The notes under the pieces: model-generated
Database searches by the model: none
What the model saw: the letters and a program-made list of their open reading frames with translations, nothing else
Told to the model about the DNA's origin: nothing
Made by a program: the position numbers and the translations under genes
Assembly (NCBI RefSeq): GCF_033958435.1
Contig: NC_134141.1
Location: 100,977,001 to 101,041,000, forward strand
Direction: 5' to 3'
Source: Carettochelys insculpta
Taxonomy: Eukaryota; Chordata; Testudines; Carettochelyidae
DNA: 64,000 nucleotides
Shown: positions 46,600-58,376 of the stretch, piece after piece
Position numbering within the stretch: the stretch's first letter is position 1
Layout: every line of letters begins with the position of its first letter

Positions 46600-46893
46600 C
46601 CAAGATTTCAAGGCTACGCTGGCAGTAGACCACAAGAGATAGTGATAAGAAATGCATAGGCAATTTTAGGCAATCTTATGTTAATGAGCTCAGCTTTATC
46701 AGCTAGTGTTAGGAGGCCTGTTACAGAGCCTCTCCCCGAGCGAAGCTCTGGCGCGTCGGGTTTTCCCCCACGGGTGACTACGGCGTCTTCGGGGCTCCCG
46801 CCGCGGGTGTCACGCGCTTTCAATAAACCAAATATAGCACTCGCCTTCTGGGTGCAGCCTCGTCTCTGGGGAACCCGAGCCTGGTTGGCTACA
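46600..46893 (+). mobile_element. LTR 3' portion (R-U5), CpG-rich
   Basis: A dense CpG block (46735-46815) is followed by AATAAA at 46822. A U5-like text, CTCGTCTCTGGGGAACCCGA, then ends ...TTGGCTACA at 46893. The pattern is that of a retroviral LTR end. The 5' boundary is not defined and may lie near 46410-46680. No PBS matching a tRNA I know follows. Confidence 0.5.
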
Positions 46894-48977
46894 GATGGTG
46901 TCCTGCCCCCCACAAGATACTTGGAAATGCTTCCCACTGGATCTCTTTTACTCCAAGGTGGGGTGGAGTTGGCATAGTCAGCTAGACACAAGCTGGGAAA
47001 TCCCCAGCTGCCCTATTAAAGCCTTTGTACCACTAGAGATGTGCCCTGGGAGGATCCTAAGGAAGGGTGAGGATTTGGCTTTTACAAGCTTTCAGCTTTT
47101 CCAATTAAAACAAAAGGAAAAACATCCTGTGTCAATGAGCCTTTAACCAGATAGCCATTGTGGAGCAGGTTTTGAAAAGTATTCGAATGTTTGAGATATA
47201 GATTGGAACAAATAGTCGTCTTATAAAACATGTAGGTGCCAAGTTCCCAGTGATAGAAATGGGAGTTAGGCACTTAGTGGGCTTTTTGGAATTGCCTGTT
47301 TACATTTCTAGGTACCTAAATTCTTTTAGAAATCTTAGCCTTTTAAATGGAGCCCACAACACAGACATAGGCCAGAGAAAATGCCTCAGCTATCTTATGT
47401 AAATGATTTTTTTTAAAAACCTATTTTTGCAGGGTGTTTTCACTGTGTACAATAGTTGCTAAATATAAATAAAATCCACTCTGAGATTATTGCATATGGG
47501 GTATATTGTGAATGATTAATGCTCACATCTGTATATGGGGTATACATATGACTTAGCTATATATAGTACATGCAAATTGACCCAGCATTGCTCAGTTATT
47601 TAAATGAAATGAGGTCGCCTCCCCCCCCGGGTTTGGAAATAAGAGGAAAAAGGCTATGGTTTATGCAAATGGCTGGGTAGGGGCTAATTGCATGAGGGTG
47701 GTCTGGGGAAGGCAGCAGGCTCCCTGGGCCCTGCATTGTGACTGAGCAGCAGGGCTGGGGTAGAGGAGCACATACCTCTCCTGGCAGGGTGGAGAGCCCT
47801 GTCTCCAGGTGGCTACTATTCTCCTGCAGTGGCTGCCCCCAGTGGCCACTCAGCAGTATCGCTGTTCCCTGCACTCGCTGCCCCCAGTGGTGAGTCGGAA
47901 GTATGTCGGCCCTCCTGTTGGTGCCCCACCCTTCCCATGCTCTGGGAAACCCTGGGATTCAGGCAGTTCCCACTTTCTAGGCACAACCAAACCCTAACTC
48001 TGGTTGAAGTTAGGGTGGGAGGAAGCTGTACACCAAATTTCTCGGTCATAGCTCTGCAGGTTTAGAAGGAGTTCTTAGAACAAACGTGCCACCAGACAGA
48101 CAGTTGCTCTCTAAAATATACACTAGATGTTATAAATTAAATCATGTTATACAGATGTGAGCAGATCTGTTGCATACATTTTCCATTAGGTGCTTTGAAT
48201 AAGTAACTAGAGGGCTGGCCTGACAGAAACTGGTATCGCGGGCAAACGTGCACCGTGGTGCCCTTTTGCTGAGTTTAAGTACCGATACCCAATGTGGTCA
48301 CGCACCATGAGTTCACTGGACACGCTTTTAAGTTGCAGCAGGGACTGTTCACTTACAGCAGAGACAGATGCAGATGGCCAGGGAAGCCCATACGCTCAGC
48401 ACTTATCACAGTAGTACCCAAACCTCTGGCACGAGCGGTAAGAATGTCAGGTTGGCAACTGGGAGAAATGCTTGGGTATGGCAAGGGTATGGCAGTGCTG
48501 TGAGGCACAACTGAAGCCCAGCAGTGCAGCACTTACTTGGGCCTAGGTATTGTTTCCCTGAGCTGCCAGCAATCTGCACAGGGAGCCCCATTGCCTCCAT
48601 TATTCAGCACTGTCCAACTCTGGGCATTGCTGTGTGCCCGAGGACTTCTCACTGTTAGTCCAAGTACCCCAGCTCCACTCCTTCTCCACAGGCATTTGGG
48701 GAGGGGTAGTGGCTAGGTGGGCTGCACCAGGCAACCAGGCGTGAGTGCAGGCGCCACCAGGTAGAAGCAGGTCTCTCCTTGATTGTTATCTCACCCCCAG
48801 CTCAATGCAGATGACCTCATGGCACAGCCCTGGGGACAAAGTCAGCTCTGGCTGCAGTCTGCCCTACAGGGCACTCCCCAGGCCCACTGAGGCTTCTGCA
48901 GCTAGCTCTGGGGCAGGCGTCTCCAACTGCAAGTTATAACCACCCCCGCCCCCCCATAAGACTAACAAACCCAGGTT
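46894..48977. other. Non-coding stretch, no gene seen
   Basis: AT-rich to 47600, then GC-richer. A repeated TATGGGGTATA motif near 47497 and 47533 is the only local structure seen. No gene is supported. Confidence 0.5.
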
Positions 48978-49050
48978 GCTGGCAGAAGGGAATGAACTGT
49001 GACCTTAGAAGCGAAAGCCCTGTGCTCTACCACATGAGCTAAAAGCCAGC
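48978..49050 (-). repeat. tRNA-like sequence (decayed tRNA or SINE head)
   Basis: 73 nt on the minus strand with pairing ends GCTGGC/GCCAGC, a good D-arm and A box (TAGCTCATGTGGTAGAGCA) and a weak B-box-like AGTTCATTCCC. The T-stem and anticodon stem do not pair well, so a functional tRNA is unlikely. Confidence 0.4.
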
Positions 49051-51635
49051 TGGCTCTCAGCCAAGGCTGGCAGCAGAGACTTCCCTCTCCCTTGTCAGTG
49101 CCTCTGGAGTTACACCCTGCCCCCCAAAATCAGCCCTCTCTAACTGGGAGCTGGCTCTACCCACCCACCGGCTCTGCTGAGCCAGGACACTGCATCGGCC
49201 AACAAAGCCACCTGTTAGTGCAGGGTGGAGCTCAGCTAACAGGCTCCCTGGTCTTAAACACAGCATTCTCTCAACCACAGTGCCCTGCGAATGTGAGCTG
49301 GCTGCTGGAGAAGTCAAGCAACGGGGACAGGCCTTGACTCAGCTGGCTCTACACTGCATGCAGTAAGCCCCATTCCACTGAAATTCTCCTGTAAGAGACA
49401 GGCTACTGAAGCAGGAAGAGACCCTGACAGAAGCCCCCCCAGCACTGCACAGCTAAGGGAAGGGTCCCTGGAGAAGCTGCTGTAGGATAGGGTGACAGGG
49501 GGTGGGGGCACCTGAACACATGCTGACCTGCTCTGCTAATCAGCCAGGCTGCACTTGAATCCTTCTGCACAGCTGGAACCTCCCCTCTCCCCAGAGCCCT
49601 TTAAGTGGCCCAGGCCCCTGGACAATTGCCCCCTTTGCTGCTGCCTGTCGGTGGGCCTGTGTATAATGTATCGTGTTAGTGTGCACCCTCATTAGCGGTC
49701 TCTGGCAATCACCATGCGTGTCTCTGGACGCTTCCCTCTGGAGTTAGGCACGTTTCTTGGCCAGCGTCATGGGGCCTTTCATGCCCTGTAGGGGTTTCCC
49801 AGCAAGCTAAATAAGTGGTCTCCAACCAATACCCCATTGCTGCTGCGTGTCCTTATCTCTCACTGGTGTCCTACAGATGCTCAGCTCTCTGCAGGATTTC
49901 AGCTACGCACCTGCCTCACAAAGCTGGTTCACGTATGTCCTAGGTCCTCTATGGGCCCATTTGCTTTGTTTCTTCCCCTTCAGTAGCTTCATACCTTATA
50001 TACAAACCACGGAAGTGGCTGAGCAAAGACAGATGTGTTCGGACGTAGGCTGACAAGAGAAGGAAGGTGTGTGTGCGGGGTGGGGGTGGGGGGCTGAGTA
50101 GTGGTAAAGCTCCAGCAGGGGGAGCAAGCAGCAGCTGTCACTTGGCATAGGGGCCTGGAGCCCCTGAGCATGGGGAGAGAAGGCATTGGAGGTGCACAGG
50201 AGATACACTCCCATTCAGGTGAGTAGCAGTGCCACAGAGAAGAAGACTCTCCCCAGACATCAACTAGTCCCATTCCTTTGCCCAAAGAGGGCAGAGTGAT
50301 GAGTATTTCAGCAAATGATGGGGTTAAGAGGGGCCTGTGGGACACTCCATGAAGTTCTGGCTGGCAGACTGGGCCTGGGGAACTGTGAAAGTTAACAGGG
50401 AGTTTTTGTGTGCTCAGCACATTGAGGGTGCAATCTGACCTTGTGCGAGGGCTGGTTCCAGCTTGCAGGGCTCCACCCCAACAGGTGTGGTAAAAACAGC
50501 TCTGGGGGCAAAATGCAAGAGGAGGATTTGGCCCAGTGTTATACTGGTATATAAATGTGACTACACCTGCATAAACACAGTAACATATTTCAACATTTTA
50601 ATGAGATGTCCTGAGACCCAGCAACAGATCGCGCTGCGCCACCCTTATGAAATTTCACACACACAACCCTTGGGGACCTGCCCCGCCCCTTTGCTCACCC
50701 TGTGCTAGAATACTGCCCTGGGCCCTTCTCCAAAGGAACCAGACTCTACAACCACAAACTGTTACAACGTTTAAGAAAAAGCTAATGGACAATTGTTGGG
50801 CAACATATCTGCTCGCCCCAGCTCATGCCAGCCTCTTCTGCGCGCCAGTGCTCTTCATCAGCCCCACTTCTCTTCCTCCCATGTGGGGGAGGGGGTGCAC
50901 AGAGCCAAAGACACCACTCTGTTCCCAGAGAAGCACACCACAGCACATCCGCACAGTGGGAAAAACTCTCCTGTTGACTTCCCTTAGTCCTAATGCGGGA
51001 CAGGGGTATTGACACAAGTGCTCTGTAAGTTCGATTTAACGTGTCCCTATTAAGCACCCTAAATTGAACGCCAGAAGACGGACCACAGCGGAGTCAATCT
51101 TCCTCATAGTGAAGAGGTACCCCAAGATAAGAGAGGACAAGGGCCTTGAGCAGGCTTTCAGCAGTAAGAATGAAGTGTCAGATGGATTTTCTTCCTTTTG
51201 TTGACAAATCCTTTTTCCCTATAGGTTTTTTCTGAAGCTTTTTCAGCAATAGGAAGTCTTAGCAAAGGAACCCCCTTGGGTGTACTGAGATCTCCCAGAT
51301 GTACTATTTACTCTGAGGTGTGACTAACAGGGATTAGACAGAGACAACCAGAGACAGCCACTTCTGCAGCCATTGATGTTGTACGAACCCTATAATATAG
51401 TGTCAGTGACCAAAGCTTAGATATCAGGAATAGTGATGTCTGTTGCTTAAGCTGCGCTCAATCCAGGAAAAAAATGATTGGAAAATTGATGTGGAATTCA
51501 AGTGATAAAAATTAGACAAGAGGAATATAATCAATGCTAATCAATGGTTTCAGGAGAAATAGGTATCATCATACAAACTTTCTTTCTTGATGAGATTATA
51601 AGTTTGACAAAGCGAGCTGTGTAGATGTAATATAC
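49051..51635. other. Non-coding stretch, no gene seen
   Basis: Mixed composition with many short frames on both strands and no domain. No element ends recognised. Confidence 0.5.
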
Positions 51636-51638
51636 TTA

Positions 51639-51876
51639 GGCTGTGTCTACACTACAAAAAGACCTTCGAAGTTGTTTACCTCGAAGTACAACCTCGAAGT
51701 ATGCAACTGCAAAGCTGAGTGTCTACACACGCCCTACTTCAACGTTAAATTTTGAAGTAGGGCATTACTCCATTCCCAGGAATGAAGTAAGGACTTTGAA
51801 GTTGTGCGTAGACTCTCGGGTGGCTACCTTGAAGTAGTGCCTAACTTTGAAGTTAGTTCCTAGCATAGACACACCC
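51639..51876 (+). mobile_element. Short Harbinger MITE with TTA duplication
   Basis: 238 bp with left end GGCTGTGTCTACACTAC and right end, reversed, GGGTGTGTCTATGCTAG, flanked by TTA at 51636-51638 and 51877-51879. The interior has TTCGAAGTTG-type blocks like the autonomous element's sub-terminal repeats. Confidence 0.86.
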
Positions 51877-51937
51877 TTAGTGTTGTGTCAGGCATTTGAT
51901 TCAGTATTGCATGATATTCTGATAAAAATATCTAGTA

Positions 51938-52533
51938 CAGTAGGGTCTTGACATTCACGAGTGCCACATCAATTAATTCTATTATTCTCAAGTGGCCTCG
52001 CTTCCCCAGGACTCTGGGGCTGGGAGCACCAGTGGCTGCCGCAGCTTCCCCAGGGCTCAGGGCAGGGAGCTCTGGCGGCTGCCGCGGGTTCCCTGGGGCT
52101 CCGGGGCCCAGAGTGCTGGCAGCTGCAGTGGGTTCCCCACGGCTCTGGGCGGAGACCACCAGTGGCTGATGCGGCTTCCCTGGGGCCAGGAGCACTGGCG
52201 GCTGATGCGGCTTTCCCAGGCCCAGGAGCACCAGGAGCGGCCACAGCTTTCCCAGGGCTCTGAGGCCAGGAGTGCTAGCAGCTGCTGCGGCTTCCCTGGG
52301 CCTCAGGCAGGAGCACTGGCAGCCACCACTTCCCCAGGGCCAGAGCACCAGTAGCCACAAGTTCCCTGGAGCCCTGGGGCCACAGCCCTGGCAGCTACTA
52401 CCTCCTGGGGCCCCACGGCAGGGAGCACCTGTGGCTTCCACTTCCCGGGGTTCTGAGCCCACCACCATTCATGAAAACCAACATTCATGAGGGTTCTGAA
52501 CACAGAAGCCTCACGACTGTTGAGACCCTGCTT
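51938..52533 (+). mobile_element. Tigger-like MITE carrying a GC-rich minisatellite
   Basis: 596 bp with ends CAGTAGGGTCTTGACATTC and, reversed, AAGCAGGGTCTCAACAGTC, flanked by TA on both sides. The interior 52000-52450 is a run of at least eight diverged units around GCTGCGGCTTCCCTGGGGC. It is the most complete of the four related copies in the window (25399, 43120, 51938, 60778). Confidence 0.78.
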
Positions 52534-52647
52534 TATACAACACAGCTACCATCCAAAAGCACAGGACTACGAGCAAACAGCCACCCGAGGCTACGCTGGG
52601 CAGTGTCCTTTGTCTCAGAGTCTCTCTTTGTGGTGTGAAAGCCCAAT

Positions 52648-52704
52648 AAACAAATTTATCTCTAAATTGGTTAGTCTCTAAGGTGCGACAGGACTGCTCG
52701 TTGG
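52648..52704 (-). mobile_element. Snap-back family retroposon fragment
   Basis: Contains TTAGTCTCTAAGGTGCGACA followed by GGACTGCTCGTTG, the inverted-arm text of family A. It abuts the right-hand LTR copy at 52712. Confidence 0.6.
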
Positions 52705-53009
52705 TATCAGATGTAAGGAATGTGGCAGCAGGAACACAATGCTGCTGAAGGCTGGAAGGAGTGTGTCTTCCAGAGATCATTTGCATGAGAATGAAAAGGT
52801 GTGCATGTGTGATACTTTTCAGGGAAAGCCTAATGGGTAGCAAGTAAACCATGAGATTTTATCTATTGTAAACACATTGTTGTAAAATCACAGTTTATGC
52901 TGACACTCAGTGTAGCAGTTGTGGGATCTCACCAGTGCTCTGGGTTGTTGTGGGGGACAGGGCAGTTGCCATAGCTGCATAAGCAACGAAGGGTCCTGTG
53001 GCACCTTAT

Positions 53010-53551
53010 TGTTGGCACGGGAAACGTTATTATATTCTGATCTCATAGAGACATTGTTTTGTAAATGAATGCTTATTGATGTTCTCATAAGGTTCAATAT
53101 TGAATTTAGCATTGTTAGTGAATCCTCCTTAATTTTTAGTATTGTTTTGTTAATGAGATCCTGTTCATGTTCTATACGACCGAATAACTCTACCTTCCTG
53201 TAATTTACTTTTTGTTAATAATCTATTGGTACTTGACCGCCTGCTCAATAGGGAATTACCGGAGCGGAATGGCATAAGACTAGTAAGAATTCAGTTTGAG
53301 CTGGGGGAGTGGATAAGGGATTATGAGAAACTCTCCCCTGGTTTGTTGGGGGGGGTGGTGAACAAAGGAGGAGAGAGGTATAAGTATTGCTCACTGCTTG
53401 TTGCAAGGTGTGCAGGCTTTGAGGAGAGATCCCCCTGCACCTTACTTGGCATGCCAAATAAAGATTCTTCTTCCACTCTCGGTGTGTTATTGGGCCAGCA
53501 TTGCACACCGGGCACGAACTGCCACTGTGCCACCTTAAGAAGGAGGCAACA
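53010..53551 (+). repeat. ERV 5' LTR
   Basis: 542 bp from TGTTGGCACG to GGAGGCAACA, with 5-bp inverted ends TGTTG/CAACA. A TATA-like TATAAG is at 53379 and a polyadenylation hexamer AATAAA at 53457. It differs from the 3' LTR by about seven substitutions plus a small G-run indel. Confidence 0.95.
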
Positions 53552-53555
53552 GTTT

Positions 53556-53573
53556 TGGCGTCCCTGGGTGGGC
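53556..53573 (+). other. Primer binding site, complementary to tRNA-Asn
   Basis: TGGCGTCCCTGGGTGGGC, 18 nt, is the exact complement of the 3' end of vertebrate tRNA-Asn including its CCA. It starts four bases after the LTR. Confidence 0.88.
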
Positions 53574-53936
53574 ACTCTAAATTAAAGCCTTGCCCGGCTT
53601 GCCTCTTGGCGGGGGTGGCGGGAGACGGCGTCGGACTTCCAGTGCGCACACCGGTAACTTTACCGGGGGAACTCAGCATCCAGATTCCGCAGCCCCTGCC
53701 GGGGACGACACAACGGTGCAACACAGCAATGTGGAAGAGAGAGAGGAAACAGAGGGTGGAGCGGTGAAAGCCGGACCTCTGAAACTGAAACAGAGGATGG
53801 AGTGGCGAAAGCTGGACCTCTGAAACTAGAGGGTGGAGCAGCGAGAGCCGGACCTCTGGACAGGTAAGACCCAGTCCCTTTTTGTGAAAGGGACTTCCGG
53901 GACGCCGGACAGATATTAAGGTCTGGGGCAAAGGTT

Positions 53937-54710
53937 ATGGGTCAGGGTCAGAGTACCCATAGGAATGGTCAGGGTCGGAATACCCCTAAGAACAACACCC
54001 CTTTGGCTTGTGTTTTAAAACACTGGAAAATTATAGGGGGGGACCCTCTGACCAAATCTAGATTAAGAAAACTGTGCACAACAGAGTGGCCACAGTATAA
54101 CCTAGAAGGGCAGGAGCGGTGGCCACCAGAGGGATCCCTAAATTATAACACCATATTGCAGCTGCTTTTGTTTTTACATACCGGTAAATGGGAAGAACAT
54201 ATGTATGGCCAATATTTTGAATATCTTAGAAATAGACAAGACCTGCAGGAAATGTGTGGATTATCATGTGCAGTACAACCAGCTGTAAATAAGCCTAATG
54301 TAAACTGTCACCAGGACCCCCCTTCGGCTTCTGCACCCACACCCCCTCCATACAGGGAAAGGGTTTCCCATGATTTGGGAATAGCCCCCTCAGTTAAACT
54401 GTATCTATTAGTGACTGAAACAGTGGTTGACTGACTGGGAGCTGCGGGTCGGCAGGCTACTACTATTCAGGTGTAGACCCATGTGCCCTTTAATCCGATC
54501 GATTTGGCAACTTTTAAACCCCAAGCCGGGGAGTTTTCCACGGATCCTAGCTGCTTTATTTCAATTTTCAAAGGGTGTTTAGCCAGTCACAAGCCTGATT
54601 GGAATGACTGTCAGGTCCTAATGAGAACTCTGTTGTCTGAAGTGGAGCATAACCAAGTTGTAACAAAAGCCAGGGAGGAAGCAAGAAAAAGGCATGAACT
54701 TGGCAGGAGC
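53937..54710 (+). pseudogene. gag: ERV gag remnant (matrix and part of capsid)
   Basis: Starts at ATG 53937 with an N-terminal Gly-rich myristoylation signal (MGQGQS). A matrix-like domain with HWKIIGGDPL and TEWPQYNL blocks (residues about 25-115) follows, then a Pro-rich linker with the late-budding motif PPPY near 54340. The same frame then meets TGA at 54432 and TAG at 54474. It resumes with a capsid-like tail (CQVLMRTLLSEVEHNQVV, about 54600-54660) and breaks off in an A-run near 54710. The rest of capsid and the nucleocapsid are missing. It would have formed the virion core. Description only; the gene is not functional. Confidence 0.82.
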
Positions 54711-57022
54711 AAAAAAAAAGCGATTTGTCAGATCCCTGAACCCAGCAGTAGGAAACAATTGCGTGCCTTTTTGGGAACAGCAGGATTTTGCAGATTATGG
54801 ATACCTGATTTTGGGGTACTGGTAAAGCCTCTGTACGAGTGTGTTAAAGAAAGTAACAGAGACTTGTTCTGTTTTAAAAAAAAGAGGCTCAACATGCATT
54901 TAAAGCTTTAAAATTATGTCTAATGGAAGCGCCAGCCTTAGGTCTACCAGATATTACCAAACCATTTCAACTGTATGTGCATGAAAGGAAGGGAGTGGCC
55001 CTGGGAATATTAACTCAAAAGGTGGGAAGTTGGAAGCGACCTGTGGCTTACTTCTCTAAACAAATAGATACTGTTGCTAGAGGCTGGCCAGCGTGCCTGC
55101 GGGCGGTGGCGGCTGCAGCCATCGTCTTAGAGGAGGCAGGAAAACTCACTTTGGGAGGGGAAGTTGAGGTCAACACCCCACACGCTGTGCAAGCCCTGCT
55201 GGAGGCAAAAGGAGGGCTTTGGCTCACGCAAGCCCGACTCACAAAGTACCAAGCCTTGTTGCTAGAGAATGCAGAAGTTAAGTTGGTAACCAGTCCAACT
55301 TTGAACCCAGCCACCCTGTTACCTGAAAAGGGGACAGAGGAAATTGAGCATGACTGTTTAGAGACTATTGACACTTCACAGATGGCAGTTCCCGGGTGAT
55401 AAACGGAAAAAGGAGAGCTGGATATGCGATAGTCAGCCTGCACGAAACTATTGAGGCCCGTCCTTTACCAGTGGGTACATCAGCTCAGCTAGCAGAACTT
55501 ATAGCCCTCACTCGAGCCCTGGAAATGGCTAAGGATTTGCGAGTTACAATTTGGACAGACTCTAAGTATGTATTTGGGGTAGCACACGCCCATGCTGGAA
55601 TTTGGAGAGAAAGGGGAATGATCACAGCTCAAGGGGAGCCTGTCAAATATGGAGAACAAATCCAGGCTTTCCTCCAGGCTATACAGGAACCAAAGGAGGT
55701 AGCTATTGTCCATTGTCGAGCTCACCAAAGGGGGGATGGAGATGTAACTAGAGGTAATGCCCGGGCAGACCGAGAGGCCAAACGGGTAGCGAATACGGAA
55801 GATATTGCTCTTTTGCCTCTGATTCCCACTCTCCCAGATCCCCATGAGAAGCCAGAATATTCTGCCCAAGAACAGCAGTTAGCTGAGCAGTTACAGCTGA
55901 ACCTGCGAGAAGGATGGTATGTAAGAGAAAAAGGACAAGTGTTGCTTCCCGGACCCTTGATAAGGCCAACGGTTATAAGTTTTCATCAAGGAACACATGC
56001 AGGTCAGGAGGCCCTGGTCCAATTATTAGAGAAGTACTTTATAGGAGATGGAATAAGAAATGAAGCCAGACGGGTGGTTAGAGACTGTATGGTATGTCAG
56101 AAAAATAATCCCCGAGCAGGAAGACCTGTGGTACCCCCCACACTACCATCAGCCCCGGGACCGGGTCTCGTGTGGCAAATTGACTTTACTGAACTACCTC
56201 GCGCCAGTGGGTTTCAGTACTTACTGGTACTTGTGGATCATTTTACAGGATGGATAGAGGCATTTCCATGTAAAAATTGTACGGCCAACATGGTTATCAC
56301 TAAAATTTTAAAGGAGATAGTACCCCGGTTCGGAGTACCAGAATGGATTGAATCAGACCGAGGAACCCATTTCGCAGCTCGATGTGTGGAGAAAATAGCA
56401 GATGGACTCAAGATCCCATGGAAATACCACATTCCATATAGACCGCAAGCCAGCGGAGTGGCAGAAAGAGAACATCAGACTTTGAAAAGACATTTGTCAA
56501 AATTGTGCCAGGAAGCTCAGCTTCAGTGGCCAGAGGCCCTCCCCTTAGCCCTCTTAAGGACCCGAATATTACCCAAAGGGAGGTTAGGATTAAGCCCATT
56601 CGAAATTTTGTTTGGGCGACCATGGCCAATGAATGGGGTGCCTGGTACAGGTATAGAATGGGGAATAGGGGAGGGGTTTTTTAAGGAAATATTTGCTGTC
56701 ACTGTCGTCTGTTATGTCTTCAATCCACAGGTTTGTTCGTGACAATCAGCCCATTCCGTTGGACCAACCCCTTCACGATATTCAGCCAGGAGACAGCGTC
56801 TTGCTTCGGACGTGGCAAGAGGAGCCCCTTCAAAAGAAGTGGAAAGGACCCCACCTCGTTTTATTGACTACTAAGACTGCTGCTAAACTACAAGGGGTCA
56901 AACCGTGGGTCCATTTCACTCGAGTAAAGGTCGAATCTGCTGAGGAAAAGGAGTGGACTGTGAGCCGTGTTACCCCAGAAGCTGAAGAGGACTTAGGACT
57001 GAAATTATTGTTTAAGTATTAA
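54711..57022 (+). pseudogene. pol: ERV pol remnant (RT connection, RNase H, integrase)
   Basis: Follows the gag remnant across a deletion, so protease and the RT fingers/palm with the catalytic YxDD are absent. It begins in the RT thumb/connection region (RKQLRAFLGTAGFCRLWIPD). The frame changes at an A-run near 54878. RNase H follows with TDGSS, the Glu of AELIALTRALE, TDSKY and GNARAD; another frame change lies near 55370, just before TDGSS. Integrase has a zinc-binding H-H-C-C block (HQGTHAG to DCMVCQ) and the catalytic D, D, E in WQIDFTE, ESDRGTHF and GVAEREH. A third frame change at a T-run near 56680 leads to the C-terminal KGPHLVLLTT domain, which stops at 57022. No splice site for env is retained. 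Confidence 0.88.
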
Positions 57023-57100
57023 AAGATAAGAAAGTGGAAATGCTACCCATGAATCAGGTTTTGAGTAAGGAATATGAGAAGACTCAATATGGGACATCTT

Positions 57101-57811
57101 AGCTGTGTCTACACGTGCACGCTACCTCGAAGTAGCGGCACTAACTTCGAAATAGCGCCCGTCGCGGCTACACGCGTCGGGCGCTATTTCGAAGTTAACT
57201 TCGACGTTAGGCGGCGAGACGTTGAAGTCCCTAACCTCATGAGGGGATCGGGATAGCTCCCTACTTCGACGTTCAACGTCGAAGTAGGGACCGTGTAGAC
57301 GATCTGCGTCCCGCAACGTCGAAATTGCCGGGTCCTCCATGGCAGCCATCAGCTGGGGGGTTGAGAGATGCTCTCTCTCCAGCCCCTGCGGGGCTCTATG
57401 GTCACTGTGTGCAGCAGCCCTTAGCCCAGGGCTTCTGGCTGCTGCTGCGGCAGCTGGGGATCCATGCTGCAGGCACAGGGTCTGCAACCAGTTGTCGGCT
57501 CTGTGTATCTTGTGTTGTTTAGTACAACTGTGTCTGGGAGGGGCCCTTTAAGGGAGCGGCTTGCTGTTCAGTCCGCCCTGTGACCCTGTCTGCAGCTGTG
57601 CCTGGCACCCTTATTTCGATGTGTGCTACTTTGGCGTGTAGACGTTCCCTCGCAGCGCCTATTTCGATGTGGTGCTGCGCAACGTCGAAGTTGAACATCG
57701 ATGTTGCCAGCCCTGGAGGATGTGTAGACGTTATTCTTCGAAATAGCCTATTTCGATGTTGCTACATCGAAATAAGCTATTTCGATGTAGGCTTCACGTG
57801 TAGACATAGCC
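57101..57811 (-). mobile_element. Harbinger MITE inserted in the ERV, CTT duplication
   Basis: 711 bp with ends AGCTGTGTCTACACGTG and, reversed, GGCTATGTCTACACGTG, flanked by CTT at 57098-57100 and 57812-57814. The interior pairs, in reverse, with both distal ends of the autonomous Harbinger. The CCATGGCAGCCATCAGCTG block matches 5013-5031, and the GGGCCCTTTAAGGGAGCGGC block corresponds to about 1481-1500. It is therefore an internal-deletion derivative. Confidence 0.9.
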
Positions 57812-57824
57812 CTTGAGTGTTCTC

Positions 57825-57836
57825 AAAGGGGGGAAA
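57825..57836 (+). other. ERV polypurine tract
   Basis: AAAGGGGGGAAA immediately before the TG of the 3' LTR, the plus-strand primer site. Confidence 0.9.
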
Positions 57837-58376
57837 TGTTGGCACGGGAAACGTTATTATATTCTGATCTCATAGAGACATTGTTTTGTAAATGAATGCT
57901 TATTGATGTTCTCATAAGGTTCAATATTGAATTTAGCATTGTTAGTGAATCCTCCTTAATTTTCAGTATTGTTTTGTTAATGAGATCCTGTTCATGTTCT
58001 ATACGACCGAATAACTCTACCTTCCTGTAATTTACTTTTTGTTAATAATCTATTGGTACTTGACCGCCTGCTCAATAGGGAATTACCAGAGTGGAATGGC
58101 ATAAGACTAGTAAGAATTCAGTTTGAGCTGGGGGAGTGGATAAGGGATTATGAGACACTCTCCCCTGGTTTGTTGGGAGGGGGTGAACAAAGGAGGAGAG
58201 AGGTATAAGTATTGCTCACTGCTTGTTGCAAGGTGTGCAGGCTTTGAGGAGAGATCCCCCTGCACCTTACTTGGCATGCCAAATAAAGATTCTTCTTCCA
58301 CTCTCGGTGTGTTATTGGGCCAGCGTTGCATACCGGGCACGAACTGCCACTGTGCCACCTTAAGAAGGAGGCAACA
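57837..58376 (+). repeat. ERV 3' LTR
   Basis: 540 bp, TGTTGGCACG to GGAGGCAACA, with AATAAA at 58282. It is 98-99% identical to the 5' LTR by eye. Confidence 0.95.

Larger units (their letters stand above)
53010..58376 (+). mobile_element. Endogenous retrovirus, gammaretrovirus-like, internally deleted
   Basis: 5.37 kb provirus: LTR, tRNA-Asn primer site, gag remnant, pol remnant, polypurine tract, LTR. It is flanked by TTAT at 53006-53009 and 58377-58380. The 4-bp duplication, the matrix-like Gag start and the PPPY motif point to the gamma/class I group. The reverse-transcriptase core and the whole env gene are absent. A Harbinger MITE sits between pol and the polypurine tract. It has several frameshifts and cannot make virus. 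Confidence 0.93.

Noticed and set aside
48978..49050. Functional tRNA gene
   Set aside because: Length and D-arm fit, but the T-stem and anticodon stem do not pair; kept only as a tRNA-like remnant.
52000..52450. Tandem units resembling a CRISPR array
   Set aside because: Units are diverged, contiguous and GC-rich, without unique spacers; a minisatellite in a vertebrate genome.
53245..53931. 228-residue minus-strand frame over the ERV 5' LTR and leader
   Set aside because: Antisense to LTR and PBS sequence, repeated in part at the 3' LTR; no domain.
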